A stretch of 64,000 nucleotides of DNA from positions 62,001 to 126,000 of the forward strand of contig CBDFIL010000002.1 of NCBI GenBank assembly GCA_965248075.1, in the 5' to 3' direction. Origin of the DNA: VXNE01 sp965248075 (GTDB lineage: Bacteria; Pseudomonadota; Gammaproteobacteria; Pseudomonadales; Azotimanducaceae). Each line of letters opens with the position of its first letter. Position 1 is the stretch's first letter. Below are positions 27,697-37,323 of the stretch, one piece after another. The translations under genes were made by a program, and so were the position numbers. The notes beneath the pieces were generated by a model. It was not told where the DNA came from and did no database searches. It saw only the letters and a program-made list of their open reading frames with translations.

Positions 27697-28575
27697 CTAT
27701 TGGTTCAAGACGGTTTTCCAGTCGTGGCGAAGCGGCTTGAGGTAGATGTCCTTGACCGGGCGGGCGAACTCGTGGTGGCGGTCGAGCTTGCCGCGGCCCT
27801 GGGTTTTGCCGACGAGGATCCAGTTCGCGCTGCGGTAGGCGGCGCCGTCGAAGCGCGGGGTTTCGCAGAAGGTCTCCAGCAGCACGGGGCGTATGGCGTA
27901 GCGTCGCTGCCAATCGTCGGGGAGCCGGCGTTGGACTTGGGCGAGGAGGTGCGAGGCGAGGTTGGGGATGCGTATCCAGGGCAGGATGAGGAAGCGGGCG
28001 TTGTTGACCACGAGGGGCAGGTTGCAGCGCCGGTGTTCGTCGGTCCAGCCGACGAAGCGGTCGCGGGGCGCGGTCTTCCAGGCGGCGGCGCCGAAGCCGA
28101 ACAGGGCGAGGGGTTGGCCGTCGGCGGCGCGGGCGAAGTAGCGCAGCTGGGCGCCGGGCAGCGGCGCGTAGCCGAGATAGTGGTGGCGCTCGACGAAGGC
28201 GTTCCAGCGGCGGCTCTCGATGGCGTCGGCGACGGGTTCGACGCGCGCCGGGAGCGCCTCGGCGAGGCGCGCCGGCGGCGGGAACAAGGGCGGCTCGGTT
28301 TCGGGCGACGGCGCGGGGGGCCGCATCGCGCGCGGGCGGTTGCGCGGCGGCGGCAGCGCGATCAGGCCGTCGCGGTGCATGCGCAGCATGGCGACGCGGG
28401 CGCTCATGTCCTTCAGGCCGCCGTCGGGCTTGCGCCAGCCGAGGCGTTCGCACAGGGCGCGCGACAGGGCCGCGCGGCGCAACGCCGGGCGTCGCGCGAT
28501 CAGCGCGCGGAGCCAGTCGATCTCGGCGGCGGAGAAGTCGCGCCCGCAGTAGCGCAACGGCGCGCCGGCGCTCAC
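27697..28575 (-). CDS. DUF4338 (DruA-like) protein encoded in the IS66 element
   Basis: 292 residues from the GTG at 28575, which overlaps the tnpC stop as GTGA, so translation is probably coupled. The stop abuts the inner end of the left terminal repeat. N-terminal winged-helix-like part (FSAAEIDWLRALIARRPALR, LCERLGWRKPDGGLKDMS), then the family signature WNAFVERHHYLGYAPLPGAQ, LRYFARAADGQPLALFGFGA, NNARFLILPWIRIPNLASHL and KDIYLKPL. DruA of the Druantia anti-phage system belongs to DUF4338, but many stand-alone relatives lie beside transposases. The other Druantia genes are absent, so a role in the element itself (target handling, or competition with phages or other elements) is as likely as defence. 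Biochemical role not known. Confidence 0.85.
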   Translation of the reverse strand: MSAGAPLRYCGRDFSAAEIDWLRALIARRPALRRAALSRALCERLGWRKPDGGLKDMSARVAMLRMHRDGLIALPPPRNRPRAMRPPAPSPETEPPLFPPPARLAEALPARVEPVADAIESRRWNAFVERHHYLGYAPLPGAQLRYFARAADGQPLALFGFGAAAWKTAPRDRFVGWTDEHRRCNLPLVVNNARFLILPWIRIPNLASHLLAQVQRRLPDDWQRRYAIRPVLLETFCETPRFDGAAYRSANWILVGKTQGRGKLDRHHEFARPVKDIYLKPLRHDWKTVLNQ

Positions 28576-30365
28576 GGGCCTTGCGCGGGGCGGCCGCGCC
28601 AGCGGCGGGCGCCGCTGTCGTCCATTCCCCAGGGCAGCCAGGCGCCGGCGTCCGCTGGCGGCCGGCCGCCCGACGCGGCGCACGCCCGCAGGTAGTCCAT
28701 GAGCCAGGGATAGGGCCGCAGGCCGGCCAGCGCGAGCGTGCCGAACACCGAGTAGAGATGGCCGGCCAGTTCCGCGCCGGTTTCGCTGTGCGAGCCGAAC
28801 GACAGCTTGCGGCCGATCGCCGCGCCGCGTAGGGCGCGCTCGGCGGCGTTGTTGTCCATCGGCACCGCCGGGTCGCGCAAGAACGCCGTCAAGCCGTCGC
28901 GGTGGCGCTCCAGCGCGCGCAGCGGCTGGCCTTGCGGCGCGCCGTCCGGCAGCGTGGCGAGTTCCCGCCGCGCCCGCTCGAACAGGGCGTCGGCGCCGCG
29001 CTGCAGGCGCCGTTGCGCCCGCGCGAAGGCCACGCTCTGTTTCTCCATCGGCACGGCGCGGTCCCGGCGCCGCGCCCGCTCCGCGTTGCGGCGGTACAGC
29101 GCCGCGATGCGTTCCAGCCAGCGCGCGCACCACTTCTCGAGCCGCGGGCGGCCGACGCTCGCGTCGATGAAGTCGCGCCGGGCGTGCGCCCAGCAGAGGG
29201 CGCGCACGAACCGCTTCGGCTCCTCCCGCGCCAGCTTGGCGTAGACCGCGTAGCGGTCGCAGACCAAGTGCACCGGCGCCTCGGCCCCGAGGCCGGCGAA
29301 CAACTCCCGCGCCGCCGCCGCGCCGCGCGACGGATCGACGCGCAGGCGCACCGCGTCCGCCGTCAGGCATACCCACAGCCAGCAGCGCGGACTGTCGCCG
29401 CGCTCGCCGCGCGCGTGCACCGTCCAACTCGTCTCGTCGCCGTGCGCCACCCGCGCCGCCGCCTGCCGCTCGGCGATCGCCACCGACAGCGGCGCGAACA
29501 GCGGCGCGAACCGGGGCAGGCTGTCCGCCAAGGTGCCGGGCGCGATGTCGAGGCCGTGCGCCGACAGCATCCGCGACACCGCCCGCAACGGCCGGTGGTG
29601 CGCGTACTTCTCCAGCAGGAACAGCGCCCAGACGCTCACCCCGTACGGCGTGTTCGGGAACAGCCGCGGCGCCGCCGGGCCCAACGTCTCGCGCCCCGGC
29701 GCACACGCGCACGCCGCGCGCCGCCGAACCCGACGCACGCGGCGCACATGCGCGCGCACCTCCACCTCGATCAGCTCCGTCGTCGTCGTGCCGTTCGCCA
29801 CATACGCCCGACCGCAGCGCGGACAACTCCGCTCCGACGGCTCCAGCGTCTCCTCCACCGCCGCCAGCGCCGCGCGCGGCGTGCGCCCGTGCGACGCCGT
29901 GCCCGCTTGCCGACCCCGTGACCGTCCCGTGCGCGACGCCGCGCCGCGCACGCTTCCGCGCGCCCCCCGCCGCCGTTCGCTTCGCCGACCGTAGCGCTCC
30001 TTCGTCAACCGGCGGTTGCGCGCCCGAAGGCGGTCGTTGCCGTTCTCCAGTTCCTCGACCCGCGACCGCAGCTTCGCGCACGCGTGCCGCAAGCCGCTCG
30101 CCGTCCGCTCCAACTCCCGCGCCGTCGAGGCCGACCGCGACCGCTCCAATTCCGCCCGCGCCAGCCGTTCCCGCGCCCGCGCCCGACCGTGCATCGACCT
30201 CCAATAGTTCGCCGCCCAACGCGCTTCAATGCCTTCCCGCCGAAGCCTCGACAACTCCTCCCGCAACGCCGCGCATCCCGCGCACGACCCGCCGCTCGGC
30301 TCCTCCGCCGCCCCGCCCCGCGGCAACGACCCTTCCAAACGCGCCAATTCGAACCCGACAGTCAT
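28572..30365 (-). CDS. tnpC: IS66-family transposase (TnpC), intact
   Basis: 597 residues from the ATG at 30365 (a GTG at 30383 is also in frame; neither has a good ribosome-binding site). An N-terminal coiled coil (about residues 40-120) and basic linker are followed by a zinc-binding motif CPRCGRAY. The DDE catalytic core has ARVAHGDETSWTVH, VHLVCDRYAVYAKL and VPMDNNAAERALRGAAIGRK (glutamate in AAERAL), and the usual C-terminal SVFGTLALAGLRPYPWLMDY. It is the complete reference for the broken copy 1 and is likely active given the intact ends. Confidence 0.93.
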   Translation of the reverse strand: MTVGFELARLEGSLPRGGAAEEPSGGSCAGCAALREELSRLRREGIEARWAANYWRSMHGRARARERLARAELERSRSASTARELERTASGLRHACAKLRSRVEELENGNDRLRARNRRLTKERYGRRSERRRGARGSVRGAASRTGRSRGRQAGTASHGRTPRAALAAVEETLEPSERSCPRCGRAYVANGTTTTELIEVEVRAHVRRVRRVRRRAACACAPGRETLGPAAPRLFPNTPYGVSVWALFLLEKYAHHRPLRAVSRMLSAHGLDIAPGTLADSLPRFAPLFAPLSVAIAERQAAARVAHGDETSWTVHARGERGDSPRCWLWVCLTADAVRLRVDPSRGAAAARELFAGLGAEAPVHLVCDRYAVYAKLAREEPKRFVRALCWAHARRDFIDASVGRPRLEKWCARWLERIAALYRRNAERARRRDRAVPMEKQSVAFARAQRRLQRGADALFERARRELATLPDGAPQGQPLRALERHRDGLTAFLRDPAVPMDNNAAERALRGAAIGRKLSFGSHSETGAELAGHLYSVFGTLALAGLRPYPWLMDYLRACAASGGRPPADAGAWLPWGMDDSGARRWRGRPAQGP

Positions 30366-30504
30366 GCCGCCGGTATACACCAATCCGCCGGATGTGTCCA
30401 GCCTCCCGCATCACACGGCTACCGAACGCTTACATCTGAACTTCCAGATGATATTCGAGCCAACCCATTGATTTCAGAGACGATTCATAAAATAGAAGGG
30501 GACG

Positions 30505-32241
30505 CTACTGGGAACGTTCCAGACGCACGCCGAGCCGCATGAAGACTTCGCGCTGTAGCGCGGTGGGCCGGGTGAGGACTTCGAACGGCACGGCGCCGGA
30601 CACTTGGGCGACGACCCGGTTCCTGGTGATCGTCGCCAGGTCGCCGAGCAGGGTGCGGAAGCTGTGCACCGGCAGACCGTTGGCGGTGCGTTTGCCGCGG
30701 GCTTTTTCCTTGGCGGCTTCGGAGACCCGCGCCGGCGCCACGATGGAAGTGCGCGCCGCCTCGGCGGCGGCCGGGTCGTGGTCGTCGAACAGCAGCGGCT
30801 TGAGCCGCTGGCGCATATGCCATTCCACGTAATAGGCCAGCATGCACAGGAACACATGCGCGCGGACCCGGTCGGCGGTTCGGTGGAACACGGGCCGCAC
30901 CTTCAGGTCCACGGTCTTCAAGCTTCGGAAGGCGCGCTCGACCGCGCTCAGGCGCTTGTACGCGCGCACGGCGCCCTCGGCGTCGAGTTCGCTCGCCGGC
31001 AGGCTGGTGCGCACGACGTACAAGCCGTCCAGCGCCGCCTCCGCGGCGATGGACTCGGGCTTTCGCCGATAGCCGAACGCGTCCTCTTCGATATCCAGAT
31101 CGAAGTGCTTGGCCATCTTGTACTTGCCGACGACCTTGCCCGCGCGCACGCCGATCTTGTCCGCGCCCTTCAGGCGCCGCTTGTCCCGCCTCGCGGCCGC
31201 CACGATGGGATCGAGCAACGCCTCGGTGGCCCGGAGCAGCGCTTCTCGCTTGCGCGCCCGCTCCGCCGCCAGCAGCGGATTGCGGCACACCATGAGGCGC
31301 TCGCCCGGATAGGCGTCGCTGCGGATCTCCACCAGGTCGGTCTCGTCGAACAGCGACAGCTGCACCGCGCCGGACTCCACCAGGGACCGCACCGCCGGAC
31401 CCCGCAACGCGCTGATCCAGTCCAGACCGGACGGGCGCACGTCCTCGCGAATGCGCGCCTCGGTCAACATCCCGCGGTCGCCCACCAACACCACCCTGGA
31501 GAACCCGAAGCGGTGCCTGAGCTTGTCGATCTGCGCGCCCACGGTGGCCGGGTCCGCGGTGTTGCCGTCGAACACCTCCACCGCCACCGGACGGCCCTCG
31601 GCGTCGCACAACAGCCCGAACTCGATCTGCAGCTTGCCGCGCTTGCCGTCGCGCGAGTAGCCGCGCCGCCCCAGCGGGCAGCGGCGCCCTTCCAGCCACA
31701 CCGACGTCAGGTCGTAAAGCACCAGGGCGCCGTCCTTGAGATGCCGCTTGGCCAAGCGCCGCTCGATGGCGTCCCGACGCTTGAGCAGCCAGTCCATGGC
31801 GGCGTAAAGATCGTCCTCGTCGCAGTCTTCCAGCCCCAGCGTCTCGGCGAGCAAGTCGCGCGCGGTCGCCTCGGCCAAGCCCCGGGCGGTCGCCAGCTTG
31901 GAACCCGGATCGAGGACCCGGGCGACGATCATCGCCAGCACGCATCGGCGCTCGGGCGAGTCCGCCCCGGCGATCGTCCGGTCCAGGCGCAGCTTGCGCA
32001 ACGTCCCGAGCGCGGCGGCGACATGGCCGTGGGGCCGAGAGCGAACGATGTCGAAGGCGTCGTCGAGGCGGGACACCGCGGCGCCGCCCTTGAGCAGCAC
32101 GCGCAGGCCCTCGACCAGCGTTGGGGGCCATTTGGAGAGGTTGGCCAGGGTGCGTTTCCTGACCTTGCCGCCCTCGCGCCAGCCTTCGCGCAGGAGGATG
32201 GCGGGAGGCGAGTTGCGGTTGGGGACGGTTTCGATGTACAT
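30505..32241 (-). CDS. IS1634-family transposase
   Basis: 578 residues from MYIETVPNRNSPPAI (a TTG 39 bases earlier is possible). DDE transposase of the IS4/IS1634 group: ALVLYDLTSVWLEGRR carries the first aspartate, RVVLVGDRGMLTEARIRED the second, and YKRLSAVERAFRSLKTVDLK the Y-R-E glutamate signature, followed by HVFLCMLAYYVEWHM. The frame is complete. The terminal repeats of the element could not be identified with certainty. It lies only 70 bases beyond the IS66 target site, so the two elements abut. Confidence 0.9.
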   Translation of the reverse strand: MYIETVPNRNSPPAILLREGWREGGKVRKRTLANLSKWPPTLVEGLRVLLKGGAAVSRLDDAFDIVRSRPHGHVAAALGTLRKLRLDRTIAGADSPERRCVLAMIVARVLDPGSKLATARGLAEATARDLLAETLGLEDCDEDDLYAAMDWLLKRRDAIERRLAKRHLKDGALVLYDLTSVWLEGRRCPLGRRGYSRDGKRGKLQIEFGLLCDAEGRPVAVEVFDGNTADPATVGAQIDKLRHRFGFSRVVLVGDRGMLTEARIREDVRPSGLDWISALRGPAVRSLVESGAVQLSLFDETDLVEIRSDAYPGERLMVCRNPLLAAERARKREALLRATEALLDPIVAAARRDKRRLKGADKIGVRAGKVVGKYKMAKHFDLDIEEDAFGYRRKPESIAAEAALDGLYVVRTSLPASELDAEGAVRAYKRLSAVERAFRSLKTVDLKVRPVFHRTADRVRAHVFLCMLAYYVEWHMRQRLKPLLFDDHDPAAAEAARTSIVAPARVSEAAKEKARGKRTANGLPVHSFRTLLGDLATITRNRVVAQVSGAVPFEVLTRPTALQREVFMRLGVRLERSQ

Positions 32242-32468
32242 GGGAACGATAGTAAGCCATATATACGACCTTTGCAACATAAATGTGCTTTATTACATGG
32301 GAACGTATCGGCGGTCGAAAAACACCGTTTCCGTATTGCAAATCAGTCGCTTAACTCCATGTGAACCGGTCAAAAGGCTGGAACTTCCGGCTAATGCGGC
32401 AGGGGAAAGACAGGCCAGCAGGATGGCGATGCTGCCCGGCAGCCCAGGCGCCAGGGGCCTACGCCGTA

Positions 32469-32513
32469 GAAGTTTCGCGCGAGCGAAACTTCCAACGCGA
32501 CCGTGAGGTCGCG
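32469..32513. repeat. Double-hairpin repeat, copy of the module at 59095-59137
   Basis: Two adjacent inverted repeats: GAAGTTTCGC / GCGAAACTTC (32469-32492, loop 4) and CGCGACC / GGTCGCG (32496-32513, loop 4). The same two stems occur in opposite order at 59095-59137. Just downstream of the sulfite-oxidase-like gene, it could act as a terminator-like structure or REP-type element. Confidence 0.65.
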
Positions 32514-32522
32514 CTCTCGCGC

Positions 32523-33855
32523 TCATGCGACCTTCACCGCAATCCGATGACAGGCGTTGTTCAGATAACCGCGCGGGTTCCAGGCCGGCAGCACGACGGG
32601 CTACGAGCGACCCCGCTCGTCCACGGCGCGCGCCCAGATCTCGTAGTAGCTGGGGCACGGGAGTTCGATGGCGGTCGACCAGTGCTGCCAGGCAAGGCGG
32701 TTGACGGGCTCGGTCGATGCCGCGGGCTGCCAGGTCGTTCCGAAGTCGGTGGAGGTATACATGGCGGCCACACGCAGGTCTCCCGCCCACGCATGTCCGC
32801 GTACCCCGACGGGGCTGCCGGCAGACAGGCGTGTGCCCGACTCGGGGAAGGTGATGAGTGATTTCACCGGCATCGACTCGATGATGCACATGTCCTCGTC
32901 GGCCACCGCGGCGCCCGGTGCGACGGGATTGCAGGGCACGCGGTAGGACTGTCCTGTCATCTTCTCGCCATCGTGAACACGATCCCGGACCAGGAGACGC
33001 GTCAACCACTTGCCGCCCACGGATCCGGGCCAGCCGGCCGCGACCATGCGCAGGGGATGGCCGTGCACGGGCATCAGCGGTTCGCCGTTCATCGCCCAGG
33101 CGATCAGGGACTCGTCTTCGAGCGCCTGGTGCAGCGGGACCCCGCGTGAGATCGCGCGCTTCGACGTGTCACCCGAGAGATGCGTGTTCGCAGCCTCGTA
33201 AGCGATGTAGACGGCGTTCTCGCCGATGCCGCAGTACTCGAGTACGTCCCGGATACGGACCCGTCCACTCGGGGCAGCCGACGGCCCCGGTCGTCCACTG
33301 GTTGCCACGGGCCGGCGGATGGAACTCGGCACGCCCATTGCCGCCGCACTCCAGTCGCAGTTGCAGGGTGTGATGCTCGAAGCGGTGCCGGATTTCGCGG
33401 ACCGTCAGCCGCATGGGCCGCAGGCATGCCTCGCCGGCCACCTCCACGGTCCACTCCAGGGGGTCGATGCCCTCGGTCGCCGGCGGGATCCTGTTGTTCC
33501 GGACGAACAGGCGTTCCGCAGGCGTCACGGCGTCGTCGAGCAGGTGTGCCGGGGTCTCCGCGTTGAGCGGACGGTCGTTCAGCACGCGCAGACCGTCCTT
33601 GCCCGGAATCGAGAACGGTTCGTCGCTCTGAGCGAACGCGGCCGGGATGAGCCCGGACGGCATCCACTCGGCGTACGGGACGGTCGCTCCGAGGGCCGCG
33701 GACATCGCCGCGAGCCCCGACCCGCGCAGGAAGCCGCGGCGTGTTACGCGGCTGGACTCGCGCCCCCAGAGGGTTCGGTCCGCGGCGACGGGATCGTCCG
33801 CGTACAGTTCGTGGATGCCCTTCCGGTCCGGATTCTCGCAGGACAAACCCCGCAC
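32523..33855 (-). pseudogene. Sulfite-oxidase-like molybdopterin enzyme, frameshift plus stop
   Basis: The N-terminus has a twin-arginine export signal (SRVTRRGFLRGSGLAAMSAA), then VRNNRIPPATEGIDPLEWTV and the molybdenum-ligand region LQLRLECGGNGRAEF. The frame breaks near 33270 (GCPEWTG|VRIRDVLEYCGI, two bases missing). The next frame runs through MPVHGHPLRMVAAGWPGSVG and the dimerisation domain to a TAG at about 32606, where relatives read glutamine. PVVLPAWNPRGYLNNACHRI then follows to the natural stop at 32523. The family oxidises sulfite or related substrates in the periplasm with Moco. Start (GTG at 33855) is uncertain. Confidence 0.8.
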
Positions 33856-33915
33856 GCTTCCAAATCGCAGCGTTTTGCGCCAAGGTTGCAGCGCGCCATT
33901 CGAGTTGAGGACCGC

Positions 33916-34614
33916 ATGAACAAGGTCGAGGGTCTGCATCACCTGGCGGTGTGCACCGCGGACATGAAGGGGCAGATAGAGTTCTTTACCGACAAGCTCG
34001 GCATGGAGCTGGTCGCGCTCTACTGGATGCACGGAGTCGCCAACACCTGGCACGGCTTCCTGCGGCTGAACGACGAGAGTTCGATCGCCTTCGTCTGCAA
34101 CCCGGATATCGAGGGCATCCCGGTGCGGCTCGGGGAAACCCACGCCGGCAACCCGGGCGCCAACTGTGCCAGGGGCGTCATGCAGCACGTCGCGTTGCGC
34201 GTGACGGACCACGAGGAACTGCTCGCCATGCGCGACCGGCTGCGCTCGAAGGGCGTCCCAGTGATGGGGCCCATCGATCACGGCTTCTGCGCTTCGATCT
34301 ACTTCGCAGGCCCCGAGAACCTGTCGCTGGAACTCTCGTACTCGACCGAACCCATCGACCAGGAAGCCTGGATCGATCCGGAAGTGACCGAGATGGCGGG
34401 TATCTCAGCGGAGGAACTCGCCCGCTACAAGAAGCCGGCCGACTTCGCCGATGCCTGCGGCGCGGTCACGCAACCGCCCCTCGACGGCCCCGGCCCGCAC
34501 ATGACCAACTACCCGCCGGGAGTCTATGAGAAGGCCCTCGCCAGGCCGGACGAGGCGGTCTGGAATAGTGTCGATAACCAGCCGCCCGTGAAGGTGGACG
34601 CGGCGGCGGGCTGA
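33916..34614 (+). CDS. VOC-family (glyoxalase/extradiol dioxygenase-like) protein
   Basis: 232 residues from MNKVEGLHHLAVCTADMKGQ. The paired beta-alpha-beta units of the vicinal oxygen chelate fold are visible: LHHLAVCTADM (first metal histidine), LRLNDESSIAFVC, MQHVALRVTDHEELLAMRDR (second histidine) and FAGPENLSLELSYS with the metal glutamate. The substrate cannot be read from sequence; lyases, epimerases and ring-cleaving dioxygenases share this fold. A long C-terminal tail (about residues 155-232) follows the fold. AGGA precedes the ATG. It is intact while both neighbours are broken. Confidence 0.85.
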   Translation: MNKVEGLHHLAVCTADMKGQIEFFTDKLGMELVALYWMHGVANTWHGFLRLNDESSIAFVCNPDIEGIPVRLGETHAGNPGANCARGVMQHVALRVTDHEELLAMRDRLRSKGVPVMGPIDHGFCASIYFAGPENLSLELSYSTEPIDQEAWIDPEVTEMAGISAEELARYKKPADFADACGAVTQPPLDGPGPHMTNYPPGVYEKALARPDEAVWNSVDNQPPVKVDAAAG

Positions 34615-34690
34615 TCGCGCGGAGTTCCCGAGCGGGCGGTACGCAGGAACGCTATCAGGGGTCTGTGCCGCCCGCAGCGCCCTTCGAGGG

Positions 34691-35499
34691 TCAGCGTGCA
34701 GCTTCCGTGAAGTGCGTTCCGGTCGTCCCGGCCTGGGCGAGCCGCCGCTTGACGGTTTCGATGGGGTTTTGGTAGTCCACCGTACCCAGGCCGAAGTTGG
34801 TCAGCTTGTAGCCGATCAGCGCTTGCAGCTTCTGAGGCATCTCCACCACGACTTCCGGTGGTACGCCGATGAACTGGTCCTCCCGCTGCTTGAGCCACGC
34901 CAGATTGAAGTTGAGATTGATGGAGCGTCGGTAGCCGTTCCGCGTCGAGTTGCCGCCGCCGCGATGCCAGAGGCCGCCTCCCCAGAGCAGCAGCGCTCCG
35001 ACCGGCATCTCCACGGTGACGGTGGACGCATCGGGATCGACGGGATCGAGGGACCGATGGCTGCCGGGAACGACTTCCGTGGCCCCGTTGTCCCACGTGA
35101 ACGGATCCAGCGCGATGAGGGTGTTGACGATCAGCGGCGGATGCGGGCGCGGAATCGGATAGTGGCCGTCATCCTGATGCAGGTGCTGGCGACGGTCGCC
35201 GGGCCCCGGTCGCATGGCCGCCACCCCGGATATCTGGAAGTCCGGCCCGAGGACCGCTTCCACCAGCCCGAGGAGCCGCTCGTCCACGAGAATTTCGTCC
35301 ACTGCACGCGTCTTTGCCAGCAGATTTGTGCGTATGGACGGTCTGCTGGCCGTATTCCTCCGTCATGCGACTACCGATACCTTCGAACACCGGCGCCAGA
35401 CCGCAGCGCACCCGTGCCAGGGTCTCTTGCGTCGAGGAAGCCCGGCACGACGGCGTAGCCGTCTTCGTCTATGCGACGCAGTACGCCGTCAATGTCCAT
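34691..35499 (-). pseudogene. Phytanoyl-CoA dioxygenase-like gene, two frameshifts
   Basis: Start MDIDGVLRRIDEDGYAVVPG after GAGGGT. The frame shifts near 35430 (DAR|ETLARVRCGLAPVFEGIG) and again near 35320 (HT|NLLAKTRAVDEILVDERL), then stays open to the end. Iron-binding residues of the Fe(II)/2-oxoglutarate PhyH fold are present: HLHQDDGHYPIPRP (His, Asp) and LWHRGGGNSTRNGYRRSINL (distal His, 2-oxoglutarate Arg). The family hydroxylates lipid-like or small organic substrates. Both shifts are single-base changes, so sequencing error cannot be excluded. Confidence 0.8.
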
Positions 35500-35933
35500 G
35501 GGCACCCTCGGGTCGGTTGGCAGGCCGCCCCGCAGCACGTCAGCCGCGGCCATGCCGGAGCAGCCGCCCTGGCGTCGCCCCCGTGCACTGGCCGTCCTCG
35601 AAGGTGACTTCGCCGTTGACCAGGATGGCCCGGTAACCGAGGGCGTATTGCACGCGGCGCCACTCGCCGCCGGGAAGGTCGTGCACGATCTCCCCGAAGT
35701 CCTCCGGCGACACCGCCAGCCGCTCCAGGTCGTAGACCAGGACATCAGCTGGCGAACCTTCGCGCAGGAAGCCACGGTCCTTGAAGCCCGCCGCGTGGGC
35801 CGGCAGGGTGCTGAGCCGATAATGGGCCTCCTCGAGCGGAACCTGCCCTTCGTCCCGCACCAGCCAGGTCAGGAACTCGGTCGTGAAAATGCCGCCGTTG
35901 TAGAACTTCGTGTGTGCGCCGCCGTCCGAGACG

Positions 35934-37323
35934 GAGCTATGGTCGAAAGTGGTGTACGGATGAGTTGAGTCGTGCGGCGTGTCTCTGCTGAAATCGGAGT
36001 TGCGAATTCACGGTTTCAGCAAGAGGAGCACACCGCACATGGGCAACGATAAAGTGGTTTCGCTGGCGGCGCCAGCATCGGTTTCCGATCCGCTCACGGA
36101 TCTTCTTCGCGTCGGCGCGCGGCGGCTGATCGAGGCGGCGGTGTCGGCGGAGTTCGGGGAGTATCTGTCGGCGTTCGAGGAAGAGAAGTTGCCAGACGGT
36201 CGGCGGCGGATGGTGCGCAACGGTCATCTTCCGGAACGGCAGATTCTGACGGGGATCGGCGCGGTGGACGTTCGGGTGCCGAAGGCGCGCAGCCGGTCGG
36301 GATCGCAGGAGCCGTTCCGCTCATCGCTGGTGCCGCCGTACGTGCGCCGCAGCGCAAGCGTCGATGCGGCGATTCCGTGGCTGTACCTGCACGGGGTATC
36401 GACGGGTCAGATGCGCGCGGCGGTGTCGGCGCTGGTGGGCGAGGAAGCGGCCCGCGGGTTGTCGGCGAACGTGGTGAGCCGACTCAAGCGGGTGTGGGAC
36501 GAGGAGTATCGGGAGTGGTGCCGGCGCGATCTTGCCGACGACTGGGTGTACGTCTGGGCGGACGGTATCCACAGTGGCCTGCGCGGTGACGATGGGCGCC
36601 TGTGCGTGCTGGTGGTGATCGGCGTAAACGCCCGTGGCGACAAGCATTTCCTGGCCATCGAGGACGGGGTTCGGGAGTCCACGCAGAGCTGGCGGGAAGT
36701 GCTGCTGGGCATGCAGCAGCGCGGCTTCACGCGGCCGGCGAAGCTGGCGGTGGGCGACGGCGCGCTGGGCTTCTGGTCGGCGCTGTCGGAGGTCTATCCG
36801 CAGACCCGCAGCCAGCGCTGCTGGATGCACAAGTCCGGTAACGTCCTCAACTACTTCCCCAAGTCGGGCCAGGCGAAGGCGAAGCAGGGCCTGCAGGAGA
36901 TCTGGATGGCCGAGACCCGGGCCCAGGCCGAGCGCGCGTTCGACGACTGGATCGAACGCTACGAAGACAAGTACCCCAAGGCCACCGCGTGCCTGGCGCG
37001 TGATCGCGAGCAGCTGCTGGCCTTCTACGACTTCCCCGCCGCGCACTGGACGCATCTGCGCACGACCAACGTGATCGAGTCGGCGTTCGCCACCATTCGC
37101 CATCGGAGCTCGCGGGCGAAGGGCTGCGTCACGCGCCGGACGATGCTCTCGATGATCTACAAAATGGGCATGAGCGCCGAGAAGTCCTGGCGACGACTAC
37201 GCGGCTTCCGGCAGCTCGGCAAAGTAATCGAGGGCGTGAAGTTCCACGACGGCATCGAGGTCACCGAGGACAGCAGGGCCGTCGCATGACCAACCCGCCG
37301 TACACCAGATTTGACAATAGCTC
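35934..37323 (+). mobile_element. IS256-family element, copy 2, with 9-base target duplication
   Basis: 1390 bases with the same inverted ends as copy 1. TCCGAGACG stands directly outside both ends (35925-35933 and 37324-37332). This is a clean, probably recent insertion into the amidohydrolase gene. Confidence 0.95.
36039..37289 (+). CDS. IS256-family transposase (copy 2)
   Basis: 416 residues from MGNDKVVSLAAPASVSDPLT, with AAGAGGAG upstream. The same DDE motifs as copy 1: VWADGIHSGLR, LAVGDGALGFW and TTNVIESAFATIRHRS. It differs from copy 1 mainly in residues about 15-130 (for example SAFEEEKLPDGRRRMVRNGH against TGFADERLPDGRHRVVRNGH), and is nearly identical afterwards. Complete, in an element with a target duplication, hence the likelier active copy. 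Confidence 0.94.
   Translation: MGNDKVVSLAAPASVSDPLTDLLRVGARRLIEAAVSAEFGEYLSAFEEEKLPDGRRRMVRNGHLPERQILTGIGAVDVRVPKARSRSGSQEPFRSSLVPPYVRRSASVDAAIPWLYLHGVSTGQMRAAVSALVGEEAARGLSANVVSRLKRVWDEEYREWCRRDLADDWVYVWADGIHSGLRGDDGRLCVLVVIGVNARGDKHFLAIEDGVRESTQSWREVLLGMQQRGFTRPAKLAVGDGALGFWSALSEVYPQTRSQRCWMHKSGNVLNYFPKSGQAKAKQGLQEIWMAETRAQAERAFDDWIERYEDKYPKATACLARDREQLLAFYDFPAAHWTHLRTTNVIESAFATIRHRSSRAKGCVTRRTMLSMIYKMGMSAEKSWRRLRGFRQLGKVIEGVKFHDGIEVTEDSRAVA

Larger units (their letters stand above)
27672..30433 (-). mobile_element. IS66-type element with DUF4338 gene, copy 2 (intact)
   Basis: 2762 bases with perfect 25-base terminal inverted repeats (27672-27696 and 30409-30433), flanked by ATCTGAAC on both sides. 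It has two genes: tnpC, then a DUF4338 gene overlapping it by GTGA. The tnpA and tnpB genes of classical IS66 are absent, as in the simpler branches of the family. Confidence 0.92.

Noticed and set aside
27697..28575. Complete Druantia defence system
   Set aside because: Only a DUF4338 gene is present. DruB to DruE and the large helicase are absent and the gene lies inside an insertion element.
27697..30219. 840-codon minus-strand frame across the IS66 element
   Set aside because: Its C-terminal third is the real DUF4338 gene. The rest is an out-of-frame translation of tnpC, full of G, A and R. The GTGA overlap gives a better start for DUF4338.
21723..30433. Composite transposon formed by the two IS66 copies
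   Set aside because: The copies abut with only the 8-base repeat between them, so there is no cargo segment. The RIT element lies inside one copy.
30604..32364. 586-codon plus-strand frame opposite the IS1634 transposase
   Set aside because: Histidine-, glutamine- and arginine-rich antisense frame with no motif; a typical shadow in GC-rich DNA.
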